This document shows, piece by piece, positions 8,137 to 17,383 of a DNA stretch of 64,000 nt. Position 1 is the first letter of the stretch; every line of letters starts with the position of its first letter. Made by a program: the position numbers and the translations under genes. The DNA comes from Flavobacteriaceae bacterium (GTDB lineage: Bacteria; Bacteroidota; Bacteroidia; Flavobacteriales; Flavobacteriaceae), in assembly GCA_014075215.1 (NCBI GenBank), contig CP046177.1:992001-1056000 (forward strand), read 5' to 3'. The notes beneath the pieces were generated by a model, which was not told the DNA's origin, did no database searches, and saw only the letters and a program-made list of their open reading frames with translations.

Positions 8137-9346
8137 TTTAGTACATGACAAAAAATATAATTAATTGATTATCAGTAAATTAAATGTTAAATAATTAAAA
8201 TAAAGCATTGATTTTCAGTATATTAGAAGAATAACATCACTCATTTTTCTAATGAAAAAAACCAATGCTTCCACTAAAAGTAGTGAATTAAATTCAGTTT
8301 TAAGTTCTCATTTCCAAGGTAAGATCAATTTGGCAAGAATCAAACTCATATCACATTTCATTATCGCCCTCTGTAAGGTACAGACAGTTACCTTTGAAAA
8401 GGTAGCCAACGCTTTTGAGACCTCAGTAGATTCGAAGTCATCACTCAGACGTATTCAAAGATTTATTGCTGATTATTCGTTGGATGGAGATTTGATCGCT
8501 CGTCTTATATTTAGTCTCCTTCCTAAGCAAGAGGGATTGATCTTGAGTATTGATAGGACCAATTGGAAGTTTGGTCAGACCAACATCAACATTTTTAAGT
8601 TGGGAGTTGTCTATAAAGGTGTTGCCTTCCCATTGTTATTTACTATGTTAGATAAGCCAGGGAACTCTAACAGTCAGGAGCGTATTGATCTTGTGAATCG
8701 TTTCATAAGACTTTTTGGCAAAGATGTTATTAAATCCATTGTAGCCGATAGAGAGTTTGTAGGTAATCATTGGTTGGATTTCTTGAATACAAATGGAATC
8801 AAATATTATATCCGCATTCGAAACAACTTTAAGGTAGAGCTTCCTGATAAGAACAAAACCATCAAAGTATTTCACTTGTTTAATCCACATAAGATCAATG
8901 AGTTTGTGTATTATCCTAAAATTGTACGTGTTAATGGTCAGCTTTGTTTCCTTTCCGGATGCAAGTTGTACCCAAAAAATGGAAAGCCTGATTTCTTAAT
9001 CATTGTATCGTTCAACGCTCCTGATAAGGCCTTTGAACAATACAAAGAACGATGGCAGATAGAGATGTGTTTTAAAGCAATGAAAGCCAGTGGCTTTGAT
9101 ATTGAAAACACACACCTGCAAGATATTAAGCGTATTGAAAAATTAGTACTGTTTGTAATGATGGCTTTCGTATGGTGTTACAAAGTTGGTATATATTTAC
9201 ATCAGATTAAGCCTATCAAAATAAAAAAGCATGGAAGAATGGCTAAAAGCATATTCAAATATGGATTAGATTATATCGCTTCTGTGCTATTAAACCCTGT
9301 AAATCAAAACAATATGAACTTGACTAAATTTTTGTCATGTACTTAG
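8137..9346 (+). mobile_element. IS4-family insertion sequence, 1210 bp
   Basis: Ends are related inverted repeats: TTTAGTACATGACAAAAA at the left and, complemented, CTAAGTACATGACAAAAA at the right. A 9-bp direct repeat AAAATAGAC lies at 8128-8136 and 9347-9355. It encodes a single transposase whose stop codon lies in the right inverted repeat. It has inserted 22 bases upstream of the next gene's start, so it probably replaced that gene's native promoter. Confidence 0.85.
8252..9346 (+). CDS. IS4-family DDE transposase
   Basis: 364 aa. The catalytic acidic residues are readable: first D in LSIDRTNWKFG, second D in VADREFVG, and the IS4 signature Y-(2)-R-(3)-E-(6)-K in YKERWQIEMCFKAMK. The helix-turn-helix-like N-terminus (LARIKLISHFIIALCKVQ) and C-terminal hydrophobic LVLFVMMAFVWCYKVGIYLH also fit the family. 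The frame is intact, so the element may be active. Confidence 0.92.
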   Translation: MKKTNASTKSSELNSVLSSHFQGKINLARIKLISHFIIALCKVQTVTFEKVANAFETSVDSKSSLRRIQRFIADYSLDGDLIARLIFSLLPKQEGLILSIDRTNWKFGQTNINIFKLGVVYKGVAFPLLFTMLDKPGNSNSQERIDLVNRFIRLFGKDVIKSIVADREFVGNHWLDFLNTNGIKYYIRIRNNFKVELPDKNKTIKVFHLFNPHKINEFVYYPKIVRVNGQLCFLSGCKLYPKNGKPDFLIIVSFNAPDKAFEQYKERWQIEMCFKAMKASGFDIENTHLQDIKRIEKLVLFVMMAFVWCYKVGIYLHQIKPIKIKKHGRMAKSIFKYGLDYIASVLLNPVNQNNMNLTKFLSCT

Positions 9347-9368
9347 AAAATAGACATATATTGCCCAA

Positions 9369-10043
9369 ATGGAATTGCTCTTACTGGCTGTAACACCTGC
9401 TATGGTAATCATCGGATATATTTATATAAGAGATAAGTTTGAAAAAGAACCATTTAAACTGCTTGTGATAAACTTTTTTTTAGGAGCTGTTGTCAGTGTA
9501 CTAATCACTATTATATTTGGAACAATACTAGGTGTTTTATTACCCGTCGACGACGAAAAAAGTATATTTCAGATGTTGATAAAAGCTTTCATTATAGTTG
9601 CGCTAATAGAAGAATTCTCCAAATATGTCATAGTAAGATATGTAGCACAAAGGAGTAAAGAATTCAATGAACCTTTTGATGGAATTATCTATGCAGTGAT
9701 GGTATCGATGGGTTTTGCGACTTTAGAAAATGTCATTTATGTCTTTCAATATGGAGTAGCAACAGGAATTACCAGAGCATTTACGGCAGTTCCGGCACAT
9801 GCAACATTTGCCATTTTAATGGGCTATTACATGGGAAAAGCAAAGTTCTCAAAAAATAGTGCAATATTAAATTTAACAGGTTTGTTTACTGCCACATTCT
9901 TTCATGGAGCGTATGATTTTTTCTTATTTGTACATTATATACCGGGAATATGGTTAGGAGCCATCGTATCACTTCTCATTGGAATTGTTTTATCGAAAAA
10001 AGCCATTAGAAAACACCAATTGAGCTCTAAGTTTAGATTTTGA
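9369..10043 (+). CDS. PrsW-like intramembrane metalloprotease
   Basis: A 224-aa polytopic membrane protein with about six to seven hydrophobic segments. The family signature is present: EE81-82 followed by K85 (ALIEEFSKY), the FDG block at 103-105, E120 in FATLEN, His144 in AVPAHATFA and a last HGAYDF. In Bacillus, PrsW cleaves an anti-sigma factor in the membrane; the substrate here is unknown. The IS4 element ends just before its start codon. Its 3' end overlaps the convergent T9SS gene by 11 bases. Confidence 0.85.
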   Translation: MELLLLAVTPAMVIIGYIYIRDKFEKEPFKLLVINFFLGAVVSVLITIIFGTILGVLLPVDDEKSIFQMLIKAFIIVALIEEFSKYVIVRYVAQRSKEFNEPFDGIIYAVMVSMGFATLENVIYVFQYGVATGITRAFTAVPAHATFAILMGYYMGKAKFSKNSAILNLTGLFTATFFHGAYDFFLFVHYIPGIWLGAIVSLLIGIVLSKKAIRKHQLSSKFRF

Positions 10044-11187
10044 TCATCTTTTTGATGATAACGGATTGGTCTGCGAAAATAACCTTAATAAAAAAGATTC
10101 CTGTAGATAAGTTTTTAGTGCTAATTTTACGAGTAGTATTAACCACCTGTTTTATTTTGACTCCATTAGCATTATAGAGTTCTATTTTTGAGATTCTTTT
10201 ATTGGCATTTAAATGAGCTATACTAATATAATTTTTAGACGGGCTTGGATATAAAATTATTCTCGGTTTAAAAGATTCTTCATACACAGAAAGTACTGTA
10301 GATGCCAGATTGTAAAATTGATATAATTTTTGAGTTCTGGTAATTTCGATACCATTAACAGTGATAGTAAGCCTTTCTCTACTAATGTAATAGTTTCCTT
10401 CATTATAGTGTGTAATACCCTCCACCTGGTTCCCTTCACCTAGTTCATCAGTCAGCGAAAATTTCGTAGCACCTCCGGCAAAAATATCATTCCCCGGAGG
10501 CCTGTTTTGGTCAATATAAATTAAAAAAGGAGTTAAGGTACTGTCATATCCCGTAAGCATAAAACTATCATCAAATGAGCTATAGCTGGCCCCGGTTATG
10601 AATCCCGAAACATTAAACGAGCTAACTTTAACGGCAGTATGTGTTCCCGGGGTAAGTGGAACTACATATACGTTGGTCATGAGATCGCTCCCGTTTTTTG
10701 TAAAAATGAAAAGTTGGTTCTGATACACAGAAATAGCTTCAGCATCAAAATTTGAACTATTGGGATGGGAAGAAAAATCGGTCTGATCCTCATAAGAAAA
10801 AGAGATGGTTTCAGCAGTAATATCAGTATTAGCTAAGTAGTCGGTTTTTAGAATTTTATAAATAGTTAAATCAGTTCTGTTTCCATTATTATTTCCTATA
10901 TCTCCGATATAGACATGTGTGTTGTCCTGGGTAATATCTTCCCAATCTACATTGGTAGCATTTGTAATCGTTATTGTTCTTGTTAGGGCACCTGAAAGAC
11001 TGTCAATTTCATAGAGTTTTGCCTCATTTCCGCTGTCGTTATGCGTAATTATTTTACCATTTAAAAAAAGCAATCCGGAGGTTTCTTCAACTTCGGAAGG
11101 AAGTTCAAACTTTTCGGAAAAATTTGAAATTTGACTAAAAACAGCTATATGTATAAAACATAAAAGAAGCAGGGTGTATGTTTTCAT
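10033..11187 (-). CDS. Secreted protein with T9SS type A sorting domain
   Basis: 384 aa with a signal peptide (LLLLCFIHIAVFSQ). The central part (about 20-290) is a beta-propeller-like region with VEETSGLLFLNGKIITHNDSG, VDWEDIT and YIGDIGNNNGNR, seen in flavobacterial secreted proteins without an assigned activity. The last 75 residues (IILYPSPSKNYISI...GIFFIKVIFADQSVIIKKMIKI) are a typical por-secretion C-terminal sorting domain, so export through the type IX system to the surface is expected. It follows the PafA-like gene after two bases and is probably co-transcribed. Confidence 0.85.
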   Translation of the reverse strand: MKTYTLLLLCFIHIAVFSQISNFSEKFELPSEVEETSGLLFLNGKIITHNDSGNEAKLYEIDSLSGALTRTITITNATNVDWEDITQDNTHVYIGDIGNNNGNRTDLTIYKILKTDYLANTDITAETISFSYEDQTDFSSHPNSSNFDAEAISVYQNQLFIFTKNGSDLMTNVYVVPLTPGTHTAVKVSSFNVSGFITGASYSSFDDSFMLTGYDSTLTPFLIYIDQNRPPGNDIFAGGATKFSLTDELGEGNQVEGITHYNEGNYYISRERLTITVNGIEITRTQKLYQFYNLASTVLSVYEESFKPRIILYPSPSKNYISIAHLNANKRISKIELYNANGVKIKQVVNTTRKISTKNLSTGIFFIKVIFADQSVIIKKMIKI

Positions 11188-11189
11188 TT

Positions 11190-12830
11190 TTAATTATTTA
11201 AGGCTTCCTCAATAACTTTTCCGGTCGACCCGTTAGGAAATTCGACCTGTAAAAGAGTAGCCAGTGTGGAGGCAATATCTGTAATTTCATATCTTTTGGC
11301 AGAATGTCCTTTTTTAATTCCGTTTCCATAAAAAATCATCGGAATATGAGTGTCATAAGAATACCCCGAACCATGTGTGGTTCCTGTTTGTTTTCCTATT
11401 ATTGATCCCGGATTTAGTATGATCATAATATCTCCGGAGAACTTCTGGTTATACCCGTTTTGTAACGAGTTTAATATACCACTGTCAAAATGTGTAGTCT
11501 GTAAGGTTGTAGCTGTAGTCGTTTTATATACACCATTAAAGTCAATAATGGCATCAGCTATTTTTTGGCTCACTTTTTCGACATTTAAACCCAAAGATTT
11601 AATTTTATTCTTATTTAAAAACAATTGATAATTAGAAATATATTCTACGATGTCTTCGGATTCAAAATATTTTAATGTCATTTTTTTTACAAATGCTTCA
11701 AAAGCTTTGCTATCAAAATACGGAGCAGGTATTTTAAGCGATTGCAGATATGCCGGAATCTGGGCAACAGCATGATCTGCTGTTAAAAATAAAGTATAAT
11801 TTTGGATACCTATTTGTTGGTCTAAGAAAGAAAAAAAAGCTGCCAAATCCTTATCCAAACGCAAATAAGTATCTTCGGTTTCAACAGCGTCCGGCCCAAA
11901 TCTATGTCCGATATAATCCGAAGAGGAAAAACTGATAGCCAAGAAGTCGGTATCGTCGGTTTTACCTAAATTTTCACCTATTATAGCAGCTTTAGCAAAA
12001 TCTAAAGTAATCGTATTGCCAAAAGGTGTCTCTTTAATCATACTATTGCCTCCGTTTTTGGCTTTCAACCCAGGTAAATTATGAGGAAAAGTAGGTGTAT
12101 CCGCTCCGTTAAATTTCCCTTCAAAATGATTGTTATCAGGAAGACTACCGGTATATGTTTTGATGTCATACAACGTTTCCCATGGCTTTGAAATATACGT
12201 AGCGATGAGATCAGATTCATTAAATTCTTTTACCCAATCGGGTAATTCTTTCATATAAAAACTACTGGTAATAACACGACTCTCTTTTGTGCTGTCAAAC
12301 CAGTACGCAGCAGTAGCCGTATGACCGGCAGGGAGAATAGAAGATCGGTCTTTAATGCCTATACCTATGGTTTTGCCATTCATATTTTGTGATAATCGCA
12401 ATTGATCTGTAATGGTTGTTGTAAGCATCCGATAGGGAGATCGCTGTCCGTTTTTAGAATCAGACCCAACAGTAGTATACGCGGTATCGGTTACACAGTA
12501 AATGGATTTCTTTTGATATTTATCATACCAACCATTGCCGATAATTCCATGCATATTTGGTGTAGTACCCGTATAAATAGAAGCATGTCCTACGGCAGTA
12601 TATGTTGGAATATAATTGTAATGTGCATTTTGTAAAGAAAATCCGTGATTCAAAATTCTTTTAAAACCACCCTCCGCATACCTGTCGTAATATCTGGTTA
12701 GATAATCATACCTCATTTGATCTATAACGATTCCGATGACCAGTTTAGGCTTTTCATTAACTGTTGTATCCGGCTTGCAACCAAAATAACCGGCTAATAA
12801 AAAAAACAATATGTGTTTGATAAATTTCAT
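11190..12830 (-). CDS. PafA-like alkaline phosphatase family lipoprotein
   Basis: A phosphate monoesterase of the alkaline phosphatase superfamily, related to the phosphate-insensitive PafA of Bacteroidota; 546 aa from ATG 12830. Aligned to PafA from memory, the active site is complete: Asp37, nucleophile Thr78 in IPTYTAVGHAS, Asn in IIGNGWYD, the K-x-R pair in IKDRSS, SSSDYIGHRFGPD, TADHAV and the last His in GTTHGSG. Cys18 after FLLAGYFG suggests a lipoprotein signal. A longer start at 12860 would overlap a -7 promoter box, so 12830 is preferred. Likely role: surface or periplasmic phosphate scavenging. Cotranscribed with the T9SS gene. Confidence 0.88.
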   Translation of the reverse strand: MKFIKHILFFLLAGYFGCKPDTTVNEKPKLVIGIVIDQMRYDYLTRYYDRYAEGGFKRILNHGFSLQNAHYNYIPTYTAVGHASIYTGTTPNMHGIIGNGWYDKYQKKSIYCVTDTAYTTVGSDSKNGQRSPYRMLTTTITDQLRLSQNMNGKTIGIGIKDRSSILPAGHTATAAYWFDSTKESRVITSSFYMKELPDWVKEFNESDLIATYISKPWETLYDIKTYTGSLPDNNHFEGKFNGADTPTFPHNLPGLKAKNGGNSMIKETPFGNTITLDFAKAAIIGENLGKTDDTDFLAISFSSSDYIGHRFGPDAVETEDTYLRLDKDLAAFFSFLDQQIGIQNYTLFLTADHAVAQIPAYLQSLKIPAPYFDSKAFEAFVKKMTLKYFESEDIVEYISNYQLFLNKNKIKSLGLNVEKVSQKIADAIIDFNGVYKTTTATTLQTTHFDSGILNSLQNGYNQKFSGDIMIILNPGSIIGKQTGTTHGSGYSYDTHIPMIFYGNGIKKGHSAKRYEITDIASTLATLLQVEFPNGSTGKVIEEALNN

Positions 12831-12857
12831 ATTTAACGAAAGTGAATTAGTACGTTT

Positions 12858-12865
12858 CAAAAGTA
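12858..12865 (-). promoter_or_regulatory. -7 promoter box of the PafA-like gene
   Basis: TACTTTTG (minus strand) matches TAnnTTTG and sits 28 bases before ATG 12830. No well-spaced -33 TTTG is seen. It argues against the ATG at 12860. Confidence 0.45.
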
Positions 12866-13181
12866 CATGAATTTTTTCATTTGAAAATTTACAAAAAACA
12901 AATGAAAAAAATTTATGGACTCACAAAATGGTTACTGAAGTGAAACTAAATTTTGTATTTTTTAGTCAAAATTTAGTTTTTTACAGCAGAAATATAATTA
13001 TTTTGAATACCCCTTTAGATACCTAAAAGAAATAATTAGCATATTTTTTAAATCTTTGAATCTTTTAATTCACTGCACCCAAAAAACACTATTAGGGGTG
13101 ATAACAAATTTTTAACTTCTTGTTAGTAATTTCACATGAGAGTTCATGATATTTTAATACTTTAGCGGAAATGAATTTTGA
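12866..13181. other. Divergent intergenic region with an AT-rich dispersed repeat
   Basis: No gene seen. Bases 13005-13072 (TTTAGATACCTAA...TCTTTTAATTC) are similar to 22151-22240, and a looser inverted match lies near 52990-53060. The region separates the PafA-like gene from mlaE. Confidence 0.5.
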
Positions 13182-13922
13182 ATGAATTACCCAAATCATA
13201 TTGGCAAATATGTTTTAATGTTGAGTCAAGTATTTAAAAGACCTCAGCGAGGCAGGGTCTTTAGAGAAAAGGTCTTTAGAGAGCTAGATGAACTTGGCCT
13301 GAAATCCATAGGGATCATCATGTTTATTTCATTTTTTATAGGAGGGGTAATTGCACTACAAACAGCTTTAAATATAGCATCTCCCTTTATTCCGCAATAT
13401 TTAATTGGTTTTGCAACGAAACGATCTGTTATTCTGGAATTTGCTCCTACTTTCTGTTCTATTATTTTGGCAGGAAAAGTAGGCTCTTATATTACTTCCA
13501 GTATTGGGACTATGAGAGTGACAGAACAGATAGATGCATTGGAAGTTATGGGTATTAACTCCATCAACTATTTAGTCTTGCCCAAAGTATTGGCAACCGT
13601 ATTTTTCTACCCTTTTTTAATTGTATTATCGATGTTTTTGGGAATCTTGGGAGGATGGTTGGCCGGAGTACTGACAGAGGTGTTTTCTCCTCTTGATTTT
13701 TTATATGGAATACAACTGGATTTTGATCCGTTTCTCATAAGGTATGCCATTATCAAAACATTGGTTTTTGCATTTATAATTGCTACTGTGCCTTCGTATC
13801 ACGGATACTACGTGAAAGGAGGTTCAATTGCTGTTGGGAAGGCCAGCACACAGTCTGTGGTTTGGACCATTATCATCATTGTCATTGCCAATTATTTTTT
13901 AACACAAATGTTGCTGACATAA
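13182..13922 (+). CDS. mlaE: MlaE/YrbE-family ABC transporter permease
   Basis: Inner-membrane permease of the Mla-type lipid transport system that keeps outer-membrane asymmetry; 246 aa with about five membrane segments. Family blocks are present: LKSIGIIMFISFFIGGVIALQ, the conserved APTFCSIILAGKVGSYITSSIGTM...EQIDALEVMG coupling region, and the C-terminal VGKASTQSVVW. It is followed after one base by the ATPase gene. The mce-type substrate-binding protein usually in the operon is not next to it here. Confidence 0.93.
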   Translation: MNYPNHIGKYVLMLSQVFKRPQRGRVFREKVFRELDELGLKSIGIIMFISFFIGGVIALQTALNIASPFIPQYLIGFATKRSVILEFAPTFCSIILAGKVGSYITSSIGTMRVTEQIDALEVMGINSINYLVLPKVLATVFFYPFLIVLSMFLGILGGWLAGVLTEVFSPLDFLYGIQLDFDPFLIRYAIIKTLVFAFIIATVPSYHGYYVKGGSIAVGKASTQSVVWTIIIIVIANYFLTQMLLT

Positions 13923-13923
13923 G

Positions 13924-14691
13924 ATGATAGAAATACAAAAATTACATAAAGGGTTTGATGGTATAGCAGTGCTAAAAGGGATTAGTACTACTTTTGAGCC
14001 CGGAAAAACAAGCTTGATTATAGGACAAAGCGGATCGGGAAAAACCGTATTTTTAAAATCACTCATAGGGCTCCATACTCCGGAATCCGGGGTGATTTCA
14101 TTTGACGGAAGATCGCATACTGAATTTACTCTTGACCAAAAAAGACAATGGCGTCAGGAAATAGGAATGGTATTTCAGGGAAGTGCTTTGTTTGACTCCC
14201 AGACAGTACAGGAAAATGTGATGTTTCCTTTAAAAATGTTTACAAAACAACCGGAAGATCAGATGTTGGATCGTGTAAATGTTGTGCTGAAACGTGTAAA
14301 CCTGGAAAATTCAAATAAAAAACTTCCCAATGAGCTATCCGGAGGAATGCAAAAAAGAGTTGCTATTGCGAGAGCCATTGTCATGAATCCAAAATATTTG
14401 TTTTGTGATGAACCCAATTCCGGACTGGATCCAAATACTGCTATCTTAATTGATAATCTGGTTCAGGAAATTACACATGAGTATAAAATTACGACTGTAA
14501 TTAATACACATGACATGAACTCTGTAATGGAAATAGGAGAAAAAATTGTTTTTCTAAAAGATGGCCGGAAAGCCTGGGAAGGAACCAAAGATGAAATATT
14601 TAGAACGGATAATGAAGCCGTTGTAAAATTTGTTTACAGCTCGGAATTATTTAAGAAAGTCAGGGACACATACCTGAACGAAACTAAGTAG
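13924..14691 (+). CDS. mlaF: MlaF-type ABC transporter ATP-binding protein
   Basis: 255-aa ATPase partner of the MlaE permease. Walker A is GQSGSGKT at 34-41, the ABC signature is LSGGMQKRVAIARA, Walker B is YLFCDEPNSGLDP, and the H-loop is INTHDM. It starts one base after mlaE ends, so the two are translated from one message. The C-terminal tail (WEGTKDEIF...EAVVKFVYSSEL) is typical of Mla/YrbF ATPases. Confidence 0.94.
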   Translation: MIEIQKLHKGFDGIAVLKGISTTFEPGKTSLIIGQSGSGKTVFLKSLIGLHTPESGVISFDGRSHTEFTLDQKRQWRQEIGMVFQGSALFDSQTVQENVMFPLKMFTKQPEDQMLDRVNVVLKRVNLENSNKKLPNELSGGMQKRVAIARAIVMNPKYLFCDEPNSGLDPNTAILIDNLVQEITHEYKITTVINTHDMNSVMEIGEKIVFLKDGRKAWEGTKDEIFRTDNEAVVKFVYSSELFKKVRDTYLNETK

Positions 14692-14698
14692 TAATTCC

Positions 14699-14730
14699 TT
14701 TGGTTTTTATAAAATTGCTCTTTATATTTG
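14699..14730 (+). promoter_or_regulatory. Promoter of tRNA-Lys
   Basis: TTTG at 14699-14702, a 20-base spacer and TATATTTG at 14723-14730, a full match to the Bacteroidota consensus, 17 bases before the tRNA. Confidence 0.75.
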
Positions 14731-14747
14731 CAGCCGCTGTAAAAAAT

Positions 14748-14820
14748 GACCTGGTAGCTCAGCTGGTAGAGCATCTCCCTTTTAAGGAGAGGGTCCTGGG
14801 TTCGAGCCCCAGCCAGGTCA
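14748..14820 (+). tRNA. tRNA-Lys (anticodon UUU)
   Basis: 73 nt with a complete cloverleaf: acceptor GACCTGG pairs with CCAGGTC, discriminator A, D-arm GCTC...GAGC, anticodon stem TCTCC/GGAGA with loop CTTTTAA (anticodon TTT), and T-arm with GGTTCGAGCCCC. CCA is not encoded. It has its own promoter and terminator. Confidence 0.97.
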
Positions 14821-14864
14821 CGAAAACCACTGTAATGATTTAATATTCAGTGGTTTTCGTTTTT
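14821..14864 (+). terminator. Terminator of tRNA-Lys
   Basis: Perfect 12-bp stem CGAAAACCACTG / CAGTGGTTTTCG (14821-14832, 14848-14859) followed by five T. It begins immediately after the tRNA. Confidence 0.9.
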
Positions 14865-14956
14865 AACTGGCTCTAGTTTAACTCAGCTATTTGTCTTCCT
14901 TTATCATTATTAAATAAATCCATTTCAATCTCCTAAAAATGATTAGCTCAATACAG

Positions 14957-15580
14957 TTATAATACATTTTTAATAATGCTTACATAAACCCAGTTGTTAT
15001 TTACTTTTTTATAAATAATAATATTCTTATCCGTATAAGAAAAATCATAACAAATAATTGCATATTTTTTATTCAGTGTATAAATAGGTTTTGATATTCT
15101 GTTTGAATTGGATTTAAAAGATATTTTGAAGTCATGTATTTTATTCAAATCTTTTTCTTGCCAATCACTTAAATTATGACTTTGTTCTAATAATGATTCT
15201 ATATCTTTCTTTGCTAATAAGCTATCAAGTACTTTAAATCTATTGGAAAAACGAATATCTAATTTTTCTTGCTCCTCTGTTGAAGCCCAGATAATTTGCT
15301 CCCTTTTTTTGTCATATCCTTTAGTGATTCTAACAGGACTTTCATTAAAAAAACGAAATTTATAGTAACGAGATATTGCTTTTGTTGTAAAATTAGCTCT
15401 TTTGTTAATTAAAATAGTATCTTTATTATTAAATTCCAGTAAGATTACTTTTTCCAATAAAATAACATCATCTTCTTTTGATTCCCTACAACTTAGAACC
15501 ATAAATACAAAACTTAATAGAAAGACCTTTCTAATTACATGTTTTATTTGAAACAGCATTATCATTATTTTGTTGTTCAT
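14957..15580 (-). CDS. Small lipoprotein behind the zincin-tipped protein; immunity candidate
   Basis: Up to 207 aa; an internal ATG at 15559 gives a better signal peptide (MLFQIKHVIRKVFLLSF...VLSC) with a lipobox Cys. The mature part is Lys/Asn-rich with no domain I recognise. It overlaps the end of the upstream gene (stop at 15531) by 50 bases, or 29 with the shorter start, implying translational coupling. Its position directly behind an exported enzyme-tipped lipoprotein, in the same order as the 17384-17782 gene behind the GH19 protein, suggests a cognate periplasmic immunity protein. That role is inference only. Confidence 0.6.
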   Translation of the reverse strand: MNNKIMIMLFQIKHVIRKVFLLSFVFMVLSCRESKEDDVILLEKVILLEFNNKDTILINKRANFTTKAISRYYKFRFFNESPVRITKGYDKKREQIIWASTEEQEKLDIRFSNRFKVLDSLLAKKDIESLLEQSHNLSDWQEKDLNKIHDFKISFKSNSNRISKPIYTLNKKYAIICYDFSYTDKNIIIYKKVNNNWVYVSIIKNVL

Positions 15581-17333
15581 TATTTAATATATTTAATGCT
15601 TCTGCTTGTTCATCAGCATCTAAATTTTCCGTAAATACGTCATATACTCCAAGGCTACCCCATATTAATTTTTTTGCATAATCTAAATTGACATTATTGA
15701 TATTATTATCTAGACAGTATTTATATATACTTTGAGCAATATCATCAATGAAATCGATATAAATGTCATGCATTTCTTTATCTAAAATAGCTTCATTAGT
15801 ATTAGATTCGTCATTTAAAAAGTTATCAAATGCAGTTTTTAAGTCTGTATAATCAGGATAGGTTGTTAAAAGTATCCCTTCATGGTATAAATCAACAATA
15901 ATAGCATGTAACATTTCATGATATAGCGTAACAATTAATGCCAAATCAGAAGCTTCATCCAAATAGTCTTGATTAAATTGCACTACGATTAAATTGTTAA
16001 AACCATTACTATCAAAAACTTTGTACTGAGTCTCAGCTGTATGATTAATGGTACTCATTTGGCTAGCAGGCAAATCCTGAAGAGTAATATGATTAGTATT
16101 TGATGATACTAAACTATTTCGAAAAGAAGTGGTAAAAGGAGAACTTACATATAAAGCTTTAAAGATAATTTCGCCTTGACATTTTTTGTCAAATCCAAAT
16201 AGTACTTTCAATATTGTCTCGAAATCCACTTCTTCGCCATTAATTCCATCGCTATATAAAATTTCAATTGCCAATTCTATAAAGTGTTGTGTTTGTTCAC
16301 TACAACCATTTTCGTTTACAAAATCCTCTATAGTACTGAGGTCTTCATAATTTAACTGATTCACTAAATCAGCATTTATATTTGTCAAACAAACTTCATA
16401 AAACTCCAACATGCAATCTCCATTCAAATCTCCTTCCGGTCTGGGATCACATGGGGTTTCACTGTGCATGATACCCACAGGAGTTGTAAGCGTTGTATCT
16501 CCATCACCACCGGAGCTTCCTCCTCCTCCGCCTCCTCCAATAAGCTGATCCCCTCCCGAGCCATCATCTCCTCCCAGCGGGTCTCCCACAGGAGGGTCCG
16601 GAACACCGTAGTTCTCACAATGTGAAAAATCTATATATAACAGCGGACTACCGCTACAATAGGTAACCCCATCGTTTTGCAAAACCGGCCAGTGTCCGTC
16701 CGGATTGCCTCCCAAATTACAGTGGTCATATACCAAAATACTTTCACAAGGACCGCTACCCGTACCACTACCATCATTCGGAAAAACCCAGTCAAAAGCA
16801 TCTCTGGAAGACAGATTAAGATCTTCCAAACTTAAGTATTCTTCGGAAATCACATACGAAGTGGCCTTCTCATACAAGGTTTCGGAATCGGTAAGGTCAG
16901 TGAACTCATAAGAGACCAAGAAATAGGTAAACACACCGTTGTGTTTTTTTACCAGAAAGTTTTCAAAGTCAGAAGTTTCCAAAACAGGGCTCTCTGTCTG
17001 AAATGTCCAGGTGATGACATTGTCTATGACAATTCTGTTAATCTCATCAGTAAAGATGGTTAGGCCTGCTGCTACCTCAGTAGCACTTCTGCTATGGATA
17101 CTTTGTGGCGAGTGCTTGGAAAATCGTCTTTCAATCAGAGGTAAAGAGGGTTTTATTTCCTTGTCTGCAAGTAGTTCCTGATAGGTTATTTTGGTTAAGG
17201 AATACTTGAGTTTGTTAGAGGTAACGGTGTTTTGAAGGCTCATAAAGTCTTCTCGGATACAGTTCCATAAGAACAAAGATACGCCAAAGACCAAGGCCCC
17301 GATTTTGATGAATGGAGTTTTTTTCATTTTCAT
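15531..17333 (-). CDS. Modular lipoprotein: shared N-terminal domain plus C-terminal HExxH zincin-like domain
   Basis: 600 aa. Residues 1-25 form a signal with a possible lipobox Cys25 (SLFLWNC). Residues about 26-290 are almost identical to the protein at 17789-19438 and end in a Gly/Asp-rich linker. After that the sequence changes completely: an EF-hand-like DLNGDCMLEFYE, a helical region, then HEMLH at 472-476 with a further His in DLYH, the signature of an SprT-like or other zincin metallopeptidase, and an acidic, Asn-rich tail. Membrane-anchored exported peptidase toxin is the favoured reading; a surface housekeeping protease is the alternative. Start chosen at the MKMKK shared by both paralogs. 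Confidence 0.75.
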   Translation of the reverse strand: MKMKKTPFIKIGALVFGVSLFLWNCIREDFMSLQNTVTSNKLKYSLTKITYQELLADKEIKPSLPLIERRFSKHSPQSIHSRSATEVAAGLTIFTDEINRIVIDNVITWTFQTESPVLETSDFENFLVKKHNGVFTYFLVSYEFTDLTDSETLYEKATSYVISEEYLSLEDLNLSSRDAFDWVFPNDGSGTGSGPCESILVYDHCNLGGNPDGHWPVLQNDGVTYCSGSPLLYIDFSHCENYGVPDPPVGDPLGGDDGSGGDQLIGGGGGGGSSGGDGDTTLTTPVGIMHSETPCDPRPEGDLNGDCMLEFYEVCLTNINADLVNQLNYEDLSTIEDFVNENGCSEQTQHFIELAIEILYSDGINGEEVDFETILKVLFGFDKKCQGEIIFKALYVSSPFTTSFRNSLVSSNTNHITLQDLPASQMSTINHTAETQYKVFDSNGFNNLIVVQFNQDYLDEASDLALIVTLYHEMLHAIIVDLYHEGILLTTYPDYTDLKTAFDNFLNDESNTNEAILDKEMHDIYIDFIDDIAQSIYKYCLDNNINNVNLDYAKKLIWGSLGVYDVFTENLDADEQAEALNILNNEQQNNDNAVSNKTCN

Positions 17334-17372
17334 GATTTGACAGATTTTAATATTAGAAACTTATATTTTATT
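16479..17372 (-). repeat. Near-identical 5' gene block, copy 1
   Basis: About 890 bases, from roughly 35 bases before the start codon to the end of the Gly-rich linker, match 18593-19477 with only scattered substitutions and a few linker codons gained or lost. Identity stops abruptly at both ends. The boundary inside the gene falls exactly between the shared domain and the variable C-terminus, as expected for toxin-tip exchange or gene conversion. Confidence 0.85.
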
Positions 17373-17383
17373 GAGGCTTGTAA

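Noticed and set aside
12831..12860. Upstream start of the PafA-like gene
   Set aside because: It coincides with a TACTTTTG promoter box, and the lipoprotein signal begins at ATG 12830.
16705..16911. Plus-strand frames inside the modular lipoprotein genes (also 18810-19016)
   Set aside because: Antisense shadows, identical only because the underlying genes are duplicated.
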